NCBI GenBank assembly: GCA_910592205.1
Contig: CAJVPJ010000908.1
Coordinates: 1 to 14,711 of the forward strand
DNA length: 14,711 nt
Source: Paraglomus occultum
Taxonomy: Eukaryota > Glomeromycota > Glomeromycetes > Paraglomerales > Paraglomeraceae
Reading direction: 5' to 3'
Positions 1-8,602 of this stretch are shown in pieces. The notes beneath the pieces are model-generated. The model was not told the DNA's origin, ran no database searches, and saw only the letters and a program-made list of their open reading frames with translations. Position numbers and translations under genes: made by a program. How positions within the stretch are numbered: the first letter of the stretch is position 1; each line of letters begins with the position of its first letter.

Positions 1-1591
1 ATGTATATTGTTAACGCTTGCCAACTTTTCTACTTCTACATATCCTACCCATGACCCATCAGGCTTCTTAAAATTAAGGTTCAAGATTGGTCCTTGTGTT
101 TTTGGGTCGTGAAAATTTCTAGAACTAAATACTTCGCAAACAGGCGCTCCGTTATAATGCTTCATTGCGGACAACTGCGAATAAAGATAGGATATAAGCG
201 CGGACGTGTGCATGTTGACGTAATTGATCGAATTGTAAAGTTTGTGAAATGCATCAAATGCATGAGAAAGTGCAATAATGTTTAGAAAGTTTATGGTTCC
301 ATCTTCGTAAGTTTCTGAAAGAGATGGCCAAAATCGAGCATAATCTGCATCATAGAGAAGTACCGAAACTAACAAGACGTCGTTGATATAAAACGCTCGC
401 CGTTAGTTTACCCGACGTGTGTATGAATTCTTATCAAACAAACTGCCAGTATAGTTATACTTACCAGTCCCACCACCGAAATAACACTTTTTGAAAATCG
501 GTGTAAGTTCAGTTTTTATCAGTAAAGCACCAAGTCCAGTCGGATATCCAAATAGTTTGTAAAAACTTATATCTACGAAATCAGGTGATGATTTTGTGTC
601 TTTCAAAGACAGTTGCGATGACGTGACATATGATGCTGCGTCTAACAAAACTAATACTTTTGACGTTTCTGTATCATGACTTTCTTTGATACGTTTTGTC
701 CAGTTTATCGGAAATTTCATTCCTGAAAAGTTACATTGACCAGGATATGCAAATAGATTATAGACAACTTCGTCACCATCTTGTGGTTTGGACTGACACT
801 TATTGCCGCCAACCTCAATAAAGGTCTCGATTTCCGCTTCGGTAAGCACGCTGATATCGGCACCACCTTTCTTAGCAAGTTTTCTCAAGCCAATAACGCT
901 CGTATGGTTTTCTCTCGAATACTTAAACCAGCTTCTTTCACTCTGCCATGGGAAGAGTTCTCCAACTAGTTTTATTGCAGCGGTTGCATTTTGAGTGAAC
1001 ACTACTTGATAGTCCCCAGGAGTAGCATCAAAATAGTTAAGAATTTGATTGCGAACAGCCTCGACCTTTTTTGTTGTTAACATGGAACTTGGCGACTTGC
1101 TGTGTGGGTTGCCATAGAGGTTAGCGGTAAGGTCGGCTTTGAGGTTGTCGAGAGTGCTTTGAGAGTATGTTGTCGTTCCCGCATGGTCTAGATAGACACC
1201 ATCTTTTTACGGTGAGAGGATATGTAATATAATTAAATGTCGTTTGTATTTGCTTAATTAAGGTATTTACAAAGTAAAAAAAAAAACAACCTTAAAATTA
1301 AATTCTTACTTTTTAAATGCGGATACTCCTCTTCTCTAATCTGGTCAATTCTTCCATTGTAACCATATCTATCGCCATATTCGTCTATAAATGCTTGCTT
1401 TTCTGGTTGTATTAGTATAAGATATGGAAGGGATTTTATAAATCATCGATTTCTCACGCATGTGAACTGGACATCATTTGTTTACCGTGATCTTCAACTA
1501 TATTAATATAAACTTTTTCCATATTTTCAGTAGTGGTTTCGTTGAATGCGCGCTCACTCTCGTCATCGTGTTTTGTACTAATTGATTCCAT
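1..1591 (-). CDS. MOCOS: Molybdenum cofactor sulfurase, N-terminal part (runs off left edge)
   Basis: This PLP-dependent enzyme takes sulfur from L-cysteine to convert the oxo form of the molybdenum cofactor to the sulfido form needed by xanthine dehydrogenase and aldehyde oxidase in the cytosol (known for the family; hxB in Aspergillus). I join four exons on the minus strand: 1591-1486, 1402-1310, 1202-465 and 368-1, giving 435 codons with every junction in frame (all phase 1). The introns are 83, 107 and 96 bases. Landmarks are YLDHAGTTTYS (about residues 70-80), NLYGNPHS, the RENHTSVIG histidine (166), VLLDAASY (Asp about 254), and SFYKLFGYPTGLG with the PLP lysine at 282 (codon 558-556). 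YFGGGTVSV crosses the last junction, followed by YEDGTINFLNIIALSHAF. The window ends just before the family's Cys-containing segment and the C-terminal MOSC half (family knowledge; full length is usually about 800 residues). The start is taken from the first exon, which copies exon 1 of the ABCG neighbour. Exon 2 has no ATG of its own before an in-frame TGA at 1445-1443. The identity is firm; exon 1 is less certain. Confidence 0.92.
1486..1591 (-). repeat. Diverged inverted copy of ABCG exon 1, used as first exon of the sulfurase gene
   Basis: Read on the minus strand, this stretch encodes 35 residues beginning MESISTKHDDESER and ending VEDH, then one base and a GTAAAC donor. The ABCG first exon at 3906-4008 encodes 34 residues beginning [14 protein letters not shown] and ending LEEH, with the same phase-1 donor. 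Twenty of 34 aligned residues match, with one codon of length difference. Many differences are third-position changes (for example ATT/ATA, AGT/AGC, CGC/CGT). Similarity appears to reach the 5' leader, where CATTAAG lies shortly before both ATGs. The copy splices in phase onto the sulfurase exon at 1402. That acceptor follows a TACTAAT branch-like sequence at 1417-1411. The homology is seen directly; its use as the sulfurase start is inferred. Confidence 0.8.
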
Positions 1592-1739
1592 TCTTAATGT
1601 GATGATGATGGAAAAAATTGTGGGAAATTTCTCTCAGTGTATTCTATTGCATGGTCATTGTGTGCATGCAGCATTCTTTATAACCGTAACGTTGTACGTT
1701 TACAACAATTGCACACAAAGTTACACAAAATGTTTAATA

Positions 1740-1750
1740 TTTTTATAAGA
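1740..1750 (-). promoter_or_regulatory. Candidate TATA box of the sulfurase gene
   Basis: TCTTATAAAAA on the minus strand puts TATAAAAA 156 bases upstream of the proposed ATG at 1591. The identical 11-base string lies upstream of the ABCG gene at 3782-3792. TATA-like strings are common in AT-rich DNA, so the support comes mainly from the match between the two promoters. Confidence 0.35.
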
Positions 1751-2230
1751 CAATGGCGGCGGAAATATTTCTTCCCGTCTCGTAAAAGCCTCATTTTATG
1801 TAGTACACTAAAGTCATGAGAGTTTGCTTGTACAGTTGACACTGTTTATACCGAACTGCCCGGCTGAAGAGTTTTTGTTCACTATAACCAGAGTTCGTAT
1901 TACCAGGTATATCACGTGATTATATTATTGTAGTAAACCTTGAGCGATTTGCTCATTTATTCAACAATTATCCTTCAAAATAGTAGCGTTTTATACTAAA
2001 TTACTAACACATTAAATTGCACGCCACAATGTATTGTTTCAAATTCAAGCTTTACTATTTTTATATTGACTGAAACATCTTTTAACTCTAAAACAGTTTT
2101 AGTCGGTTATCGTTATTATTACACGATGGTAGAGCAAATGCTAATTTGGTAAGATTTGTATGAGGGTTCTAGAAACAAAAATTGTCTTTGATACCCTAAA
2201 GCCGCTATTTGTCTCACACAATTCGGATCC

Positions 2231-2270
2231 GTTATGTTGTACCTCAGTTGGGGACCTGTCTCGGTTCTGG
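2231..2270 (+). repeat. Dispersed direct repeat, copy 1 (partner at 2500-2539)
   Basis: Forty bases beginning GTTATGTTGTACCTCAG align without gaps to 2500-2539 (beginning GTAATGTTGCATCTCAA). Twenty-nine of 40 positions match and most differences are transitions. This suggests two old copies of one repeat, the first overlapping the start of the 17-base repeat block. Confidence 0.5.
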
Positions 2271-2343
2271 ACTGAGATAACTGAGTTCTGGACTGAGTGT
2301 CTTGTGTCTGGGTTCTGAACTGAGACAGGTCTGAACTCAGACA
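2263..2343. repeat. Four degenerate 17-base repeats around GTTCTGRACTGAG
   Basis: Related units start at about 2263 (GGTTCTGGACTGAGATA), 2284 (AGTTCTGGACTGAGTGT), 2311 (GGTTCTGAACTGAGACA) and 2327 (AGGTCTGAACTCAGACA). Spacing is uneven at 21, 27 and 16 bases. The repetition explains the low-complexity open frames on the minus strand here, so no protein is called. Confidence 0.6.
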
Positions 2344-2499
2344 CAACAGTTATAAACAGATTTGGTAATAAAATTCGTTATACCCAGAGTTATTAATTAT
2401 AAAAAGTTGGTTCTGGCAATTTTGGGTTCGGTATAAATAGGTTCAGCATAGACAGTGTCAACTGTATATATGGAAAGTAAATATATAGCTTACTACGCA

Positions 2500-2539
2500 G
2501 TAATGTTGCATCTCAATTGGTAATTTGTCTCAGTCCTGA
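2500..2539 (+). repeat. Dispersed direct repeat, copy 2 (partner at 2231-2270)
   Basis: This is the second copy of the 40-base repeat, 269 bases downstream in the same orientation. It too is followed by related CTGAAC and CCAGACTCAGACA strings, so the duplicated unit may have been longer before decay. Confidence 0.5.
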
Positions 2540-3781
2540 ACGACCAGATCCCAGACTCAGACATCACAATAATAACTTTGATTTGGTGGGCCCTTTATTC
2601 AGCACAGCTACGTGGACCGCTAAAGCTGTTAATAACTTTGAATAATCCCACCTGATTTGAAATTCAAAGATTAAAGGTCTCAAAAAAAAAGGCATTATCT
2701 TATTATACGAAATTATATTACATCGCTCGCATCGTATTATAGCAATCGCTGTTCTCTAATTTGAACCGGTCTTGGCAAAGCAGTTTCACCAATCAAAAAG
2801 TTTTACCAAAAATAATAAAATAAATAAACTGGTTCTTCTCTAATTAATATGGGTAAACTCACAATCTTCGATTGCCTGCATATTGCAATAGTGTCAAAAA
2901 TACTAATGACTGCATTTCAATAAAACATTGTCAAAGTTCATAATGCATAAATATTTTTCCGAAATATTGAAATTTAATTTTAGAAATCACAAAAGCATAC
3001 AACAAAGGATTTGATTGTTTTAACGTTAAAAAAAAAACGGGTTTTTCAGTAACCAAGAAAGACAAACAATGAAATGTTTTCCACTCACCTAAAGCTTGCC
3101 AATTGAATAAAAATTTGAAATACCCTGTAAATGGAAATTGCAAACAACCGCATTTTTAAGACATTGTTCTTTGCAAAGTGTTGTCTGTTTGGTTGCACGG
3201 GTATAACTTGTCGACCATTTAAAACCATTGTCGTTTTACTGTCCTTATGTTTGTATTTGCTTGAGAAGTATTCTAAGAATTGAAAGAGGTTCTACCAATA
3301 TATCGCCCCGTCCCGTTAATGAGTAATCCGATAAGCGCTGTTTTGCTGTCCGCGTCATCCCAATCAAATTCTTTGAGTTGCCCAAACATTGTCGGACATG
3401 CTGTGATACTATAAAATAAGGGAGGATGGATTTCATAATTACTGGTGCGCGATTACACAACCTCACTTCGCATAATACTGACAATAACAAGTTGTGTACG
3501 AACCGACTTAATACTCCAGGCCAATTGGTCGTTGCTTCGCCGCAAGCTAACGACGTTTAGTAATTAGGGATTCAGACTCGTATGATACGGATATGGAAAT
3601 TTAAATGAGACTTTGATTTGTTTACTTTATTATTATGCAATAACAGTAACACTAGTTTGGTGATCACGTCGATTATGCGGCTTTGATAACGACTGTGGAT
3701 AATAATAATGGGTTCACTCTTAGATTGGTAATGTACAAAGGGACGTAACAACGTGCAACAGGAATGGCTATGCATTCAGCA

Positions 3782-3792
3782 TCTTATAAAAA
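3782..3792 (+). promoter_or_regulatory. Candidate TATA box of the ABCG gene
   Basis: TCTTATAAAAA places TATAAAAA 121 bases upstream of the ATG at 3906. The same 11 bases occur in the mirror position upstream of the divergent sulfurase gene. A homopolymer T tract follows at about 3801-3810. Confidence 0.35.
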
Positions 3793-3905
3793 ATGTAGTC
3801 TCTTTTTTTTCCAAAACGGCATTACGACGACTGATCAATATACAAAATACGCTCACGATATCTTTGTGATTATCATCAAACAAGGTTCATTAAGCATCGG
3901 ATGAG

Positions 3906-4008
3906 ATGGAATCAATAAGCACAAAACAAGATGCCGAAGGCGAACGTATAGTCAGTGAAACTATTACTGAACGTAAAGAAGTTCATATCAAAGTTTTAGA
4001 AGAGCACG
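3906..4008 (+). repeat. ABCG exon 1, the partner of the inverted copy at 1486-1591
   Basis: This first exon encodes the 34-residue cytosolic N-terminal tail, which lies outside the conserved ATPase core. It is rich in charged residues (EGER, ERKEV, LEEH) and has no signal peptide. It is the only part of the ABCG gene with a detectable second copy in the window. I looked for counterparts of exons 2-5 near the copy and saw none. Confidence 0.8.
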
Positions 4009-6560
4009 GTAATTGAATTAAGGTCAATTCTAGTTAATTAAGGAGATGATGTTCGTATCAATTCATAAACCCTTTTCATACTATAGCCGTATCATCCACT
4101 CACAAAGAAAACTCTGCTACGCTTCAAGCTGAGGAGTCGCTATCAATATCATGGACAAAGCTGACATATACTATCACGAATAAAAAGACCAAGAAACCGG
4201 AAAATATTATCGAAAACTGTTGCGGTATTGTCAACCCTGGAGAAATTATGGCGAGTAAGTAGACCAGAGAACGGCTATAATCAGACTTGTTTTTTAACAA
4301 TTGCATAGCTTATATTCATTTGTATTATTTTTTTTGCAGTTATGGGTCCTTCCGGAGCAGGCAAAAGCACTCTGTTGGACGTTCTGGCCGGTAGAAAGGA
4401 TCCCAAACATGTTACCGGGACGGTTTACTTGAATGGAAAAAGCGGAGAGAACGTAAAGTTTGTATCGACGTATGTTATGCAGGATGATGCTTTAATGGGT
4501 GAGTTAGACTTTGCATCGGGTAGATACGTTTATGGGGAGCCCAACAATCATTTACCCCCGACAATTATTTTAAGAGTTATGTTTTGTCAGCAGCTGATCT
4601 AGGTAGAAATAAGTCTGGCGGGCAAATTTCACATTAATAGATTGGTGGCGAAATACACAGCGCTCTAACCGACTGAGCTACAGGGGCTATTTTTCGGGAA
4701 ACAATTGTCGGGGAAATGGTTGTCGGAAAGTAAACTATCCTGGAAGTGATTGTCGGGAAGAAATGAACCGAGCTCACATTTATCAATCATTCTACCGGAC
4801 ATTCCATTCGACTTTTTTGCTTACCTCCCGTCACTATAGGTTCTCTAACTGTTCGCGAGAATATCCGATTTGCCGCAGACCTTTGCTTCCCATCGACAGT
4901 TTCGCCGCAAGAGCGTCATCAAAAAGTCACTGCAATCATCAAAGAATTTGGACTTGAACGTGTAGCTGATCACAAGGTTGGAAACATAATCATCCGCGGT
5001 GTCTCCGGTGGCGAAAAACGACGTACCGCTATTGCCTCGCAATTTGTCACCCTTCCCAAGATAATCTTTCTTGATGAGCCCACAACCGGTTTAGACTCGG
5101 CTGCTGCATATAGTGTAATGAATGCCATTATAACCACAGCAAAGATGCATAAATTGACCGTTATCGCCAGTATCCATCAACCGAGCTCAGAGGTGTTTGC
5201 CTTGTTTGATAAATTGTATTTGATTTCCCGTGGAGGAACTATATACCACGGATCCCGTGATGGGGCATTAGATTATTTCAAAGACCAAGGCTATGAGTGT
5301 CCCGAACATGCGAATCCAGCTGATTTCTATTTATCAAAAATCAACGTTGATTTTATGCAAGACAAAGAAGTCGGAGAGGCACATATTCAAACGTTGATTG
5401 AGAAATACGAAGAATCTTCGGTCAAGCGATCGGTTGATAAAGAAATTGACGAGTTATGCTTACCAATTGACAAAGAAGATGTAGCAAGTGACAAACTAGT
5501 GACATCCAAAACAACACAAGGGTACAATCGATATGCCAGAGGGTTCTTCGTCCAGACTTATTTTATCACCAAACGCTCATTCACAAACGCTTACCGTAAT
5601 ATTCTTTTATACTGGATTCGCGTAGCAATGTATGTCTGTTTGGCGCTGTTGATGGGCACAGTATGGTGGCAAGTGGCATTCGAGCAGAAAAATATTCAAG
5701 ATAGGTTCTCGGCCCATTTCTTTTCGGTTGCGTTCCTTGTGTTTATGAGCGTTGCTGGTATTCCTGGATTCCTCGAAGAGCGTGTGGTATTCCGCCGTGA
5801 GAGAGCCGACGGATTCTACTCGGTCGGATCATATGCTTTAGCCAATTTCGTCGTGTCAATCCCGTTTGTGTTTATCATTGCTTTGACATTCACCGCTGTT
5901 GCGTACCCGATGATTGGCTTGCACTCGGGATTCGGACATTGTATGTCATTCCTAGCGTATTTGTATCTTGCGTTGATGGTTGCCGAGTCGATGGTTGTTT
6001 TCGTGGCTGCAGTCATCCCGATATTTGTCGTTGCATTGGCCATCGTTGCATTCCTCAATGGGTTTTTTATGGTAGTCCAGGGATATTTCGTCAGAAGAGA
6101 CTCCATTCCACGTGGATGGAAATGGGCCCACTATATTGATTATCAGAAATATGCGTTTGAAGCCATCATTAAAAATGATTTTGTTGGGCTGACTTTCAAG
6201 TGTGACAAGGATGAATCTACCAGCAGGTGTTCGTGTTTCTATGGAGACACAAGTGGCAAGTCGTGCACATTTAATGGCCAGGATGTGTTGGATTCGTTTG
6301 GGTATACTGAAATAAAGCCGTGGTTATGGGCGGTGAGTATACATACATTTGTGCAAGGAAGCATGTGAACAGAATTATGTATCGATGCAGAATAATTGTG
6401 ATTAGAAGCACAATATGTAATGATTTAATAGATTTATCTTACTGATTTATATTCGTTTTCCCTTTCTTTCGTCTTTTGGCAGGTCGCTTTGCTTGGATTG
6501 ATGATAATATTTCGCGTTGGATTTTACGCCGCGCTGCGTCTCCGCAAGAATAGACTTTAG
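3906..6560 (+). CDS. ABCG (White-type) half-transporter, five exons, complete
   Basis: This is an ATP-driven membrane exporter subunit with the reverse order typical of ABCG: nucleotide-binding domain first, then membrane domain. Half-transporters work as dimers; the substrate cannot be read from sequence. Exons 3906-4008, 4087-4254, 4340-4498, 4840-6332 and 6483-6560 join in frame to 666 residues. The introns are 78, 85, 341 and 150 bases with GT..AG ends. Motifs are Walker [10 protein letters not shown] (93-101), Q-loop Gln138 in VMQDDALMG, signature VSGGEKRR (198-205), Walker [14 protein letters not shown] with Asp222/Glu223, and H-loop His256 in SIHQP. All expected catalytic residues are present. 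The second half has about six hydrophobic segments, from [16 protein letters not shown] to the last helix [16 protein letters not shown], which crosses into exon 5. A Cys-rich loop ([14 protein letters not shown]) lies before the last helix, as in family members. The length is usual for an intact half-transporter. The ATG is the first in frame. Intron 3 is enlarged by a repeat element. Confidence 0.95.
4540..4760. mobile_element. Inverted-repeat element inside ABCG intron 3, carrying a tRNA 5'-half (MITE- or SINE-like)
   Basis: The left arm at about 4540-4571 reads CCCAACAATCATTTA then CCCCCGACAATTATTT. The right arm at 4698-4727, read on the minus strand, gives TTCCGACAACCATTT then CCCCGACAATTGTTT, so the arms pair over about 30 bases. 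A third copy of the motif (CTTCCCGACAATCAC on the minus strand) lies at 4746-4760. The repeated unit is roughly CCCGACAATNATTTCC. Between the arms is a tRNA-like block at 4640-4687. No open frame is present. Removing the element would leave an intron of about 110 bases, like the other introns of this gene, so it looks like an insertion. I could not see clear target-site duplications, and the exact ends are uncertain. Confidence 0.6.
4640..4687 (-). other. tRNA-like 5' half with pol III A box, no 3' half
   Basis: On the minus strand the sequence reads GCCCCTG (acceptor 5' strand), TA, then GCTC-AGTCGGTTA-GAGC, a perfectly paired D arm. TAGCTCAGTCGG fits a pol III A box. After GCGCTGTG the similarity fades: there is no convincing anticodon stem, no GGTTCGA B box and no CAGGGGC returning strand. 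It is therefore a tRNA fragment, not a tRNA gene. It sits centrally in the inverted-repeat element of ABCG intron 3, antisense to that gene. Confidence 0.7.
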
Positions 6561-7407
6561 ATGTCTCCATTATATTTACAGAATATACTTTAATACTACA
6601 TTAGTAATACTTATCGAACAAATTATTTAGTTTGTAATTGTCTAATTTACACGGACTATTAATGTAGTTTAATTTTAGAATAATGTGGATAATAATGTCT
6701 ATCAAAGCATTGTCGATAAATTTACACTAAAGACGATAGCGAAGAATTATTTTAATTTATTATGAATCCCGCTTACCGAATATAAAGTAATCCGTTTCTC
6801 CAATCACGTGATTCTAAAAATAATGCAATCATTATTATAACAACGAAAACCCATTCGATCACAAAGACACATGATTAATAATTATGCTAAGAGCTCGATT
6901 TGCAAAAAAGCCAGTCGTATTGCCCTGAAGCTTTTGGCAAAAGTGATACTTAATTTTATGGTGTATTTTCTAAGACTTTTATTATGCTATCTACACATTA
7001 GCCACTAAAAATTGTAGGGCATATTTTAAAGACAGGCACTCAATTTGGTATTATTCCCAGACATTATTTAAACAAACAATTTATCTAGGTTTTACAATTT
7101 CAATTACAACTAAAGAGTGCATCCGTGACAAGTAATATATACGGAATTATAATTTGTTTAATTAAAAGTAAGGTTAACATTAAGCGTCTAGAACTTTTTT
7201 TTTTACAGCTTGCGGTTGGCAATTTATTTAGGGTGTTTATATATTAACCGACAGCTTAATAAGCCGTTTGACATTAAATCCGTGTAAATATTTAACGACG
7301 AGAGAAATAAAAGAATAAAGGAGCTCGATTTCAAAGGAAATTGTTTATTCATTATAAGGAATTCGTGGATAATATTCGAAAAATATTAATTAGCAAACAT
7401 GCTAACA

Positions 7408-7423
7408 ATCAAGCATGCTTGAT
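7408..7423. repeat. Perfect 16-base palindrome ATCAAGCATGCTTGAT
   Basis: Eight-base arms without a spacer, in a stretch that also holds a nearby ACATGCT. It is too short to be more than a possible protein-binding site or chance. Confidence 0.6.
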
Positions 7424-8087
7424 GATGGGATATCGATATGAGCTACTTGTATATATTTTCAGAGACGTCGCAGAAAATCGGTAACGCTATTTTTTTTGTT
7501 CTAAAATTATCTTCGTTTGTGCGCTTGTACCATTGATCTAAAATTAATATTAATCATGAGACTTACGACTGCGGAGGAAGATTTTATCATAAAATCGAAA
7601 TTGAACACGAAGCGGTCAAAAATACATCGCCACTACAGTGCCACAAAAATTTTTATTTCGGAGGATCAGTCGATCGGCTTGGTAAATGATATCACGAGAC
7701 TTTATAAACAATGCCCGCCCGGATCCAAGTAAACTATGCAATACAGGTGATATAACGCGATTTTGCCATTGAATCTCAATTCTAGCACAAATTTGTACCG
7801 AAACAGTCTAAGTACTGACCTGAGTGCAATTACTAAGCTGCTTTTTACACTGAAAAAAAAGTTAAACTGTTGCGCTCATGATGATCTGCTTTACTTGAGA
7901 AATAAAGAACCTACACTAATGCCACACCTCTCTTACGAGTCCCGACCTTGCATTTTGAGACTTGTTCCCGTTTTCTAGAATCAGAATAAGCTCTTGTGCA
8001 AGGCATTTTAGTGGTATAAAGAAATAACAAGGCTTGGTCAATGTTGAAGCAAAAACTATTGTGATCCTTTAAGAGTTAGCGCAAACG

Positions 8088-8114
8088 GTTGCAAATCTCC
8101 AGGAGATTTGCAAC
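8088..8114. repeat. Perfect 27-base palindrome with a one-base centre
   Basis: The arm GTTGCAAATCTCC at 8088-8100 is followed by a single A at 8101 and its exact reverse complement at 8102-8114. Thirteen paired bases without a mismatch and without a loop are unusual. A hairpin RNA would be strained at a one-base loop, so a dimer binding site, cruciform or replication-slippage product is more likely than a terminator. There is no neighbouring gene end. Confidence 0.8.
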
Positions 8115-8602
8115 TAATGCAGAGTGATCAGGCCATAACCAGCCTTAAACATATCTGGCTAAGAACTTCGTGATCCGTTTAAACAAAATATAAATTACAA
8201 TAATTCCACGGGCACAAACGACAAACGAACGTCGAGTGTAACTAAGGTTTCGTTCAAATTAAGCATAACACTAACATCTGCATAATACAATTCACAGCTA
8301 TACTCTCGACTAACAATTGACTGACATGGATCGATCTGCGTGTGTTTAATATTAATATACAAGTGTCGCTATGTCAATAATAGAAATATTGATACCAGAT
8401 TTAAAAATAGCTAATACATGCGTGCGCCCTATGCCAAGATAACTCCGAGCCCGTGTCACAATTTCCAAAAATGAAATGACAATCGATATGTATCACACTA
8501 GCATTTACAACGAAAGTATTATACAATTATTAATTTCTAAAGTGACTGTTCTAGTAATGTTATTGAATGTGCATGACGTTGATACCCCTCTAAGCAAAGA
8601 AA

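Larger units (their letters stand above)
1592..3905. other. Divergent intergenic spacer between the sulfurase and ABCG genes
   Basis: These 2.3 kb separate two divergently transcribed genes. I found no coding region that I can support. The contents are the candidate TATA boxes at each end, an ATCACGTGAT palindrome near 1911-1920 (a CACGTG E-box-like core), the degenerate repeats at 2231-2343 and 2500-2539, and two copies of TAATAACTTTGA near 2570 and 2630. The rest is AT-rich. An 81-codon minus-strand open stretch at 3245-3490 has no ATG at its upstream end and no recognisable motif. Confidence 0.6.
6561..8602. other. Intergenic region without a supported gene
   Basis: These 2.0 kb lie between the convergent 3' ends of the ABCG gene (plus) and the cupredoxin gene (minus). 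They are AT-rich with many short homopolymers and an ATCACGTGAT palindrome near 6805-6814. Two open stretches of 71 codons on the plus strand, at 7517-7732 and 7763-7978, show no motif or family I recognise. Two perfect palindromes, at 7408-7423 and 8088-8114, are listed separately. I see no clear AATAAA-type signal tied to either gene. Confidence 0.55.

Noticed and set aside
403-464. C-terminal end of a short sulfurase protein reading on to a stop at 403
   Set aside because: These bases are the start of an intron with a GTAAGT donor at 464; splicing to 368 restores the conserved GGGTVSV and the rest of the domain.
2119-2346. Gln/Thr/Ser-rich repeats in minus-strand frames (QTQDTQSRTQ type)
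   Set aside because: The pattern is translated from degenerate 17-base DNA repeats and appears in two frames, which argues against a protein.
3245-3490. 81-codon open stretch on the minus strand
   Set aside because: It opens at TTG, has no recognisable motif, no splice partners and no neighbouring exon that would extend it.
4640-4687. Possible functional tRNA gene on the minus strand
   Set aside because: Acceptor 5' strand, D arm and A box are good, but there is no anticodon stem, no B box and no 3' acceptor strand, so it is a fragment.
6333-6368. Direct read-through end of the ABCG protein at 6368
   Set aside because: A GTGAGT donor at 6333 and an acceptor before 6483 restore the last transmembrane helix and a natural stop at 6560.
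7517-7978. Two consecutive 71-codon plus-strand open stretches, possibly exons of one gene
   Set aside because: No family motif, no plausible donor and acceptor pair joining them in frame, and no conserved composition; kept as an unassigned region.
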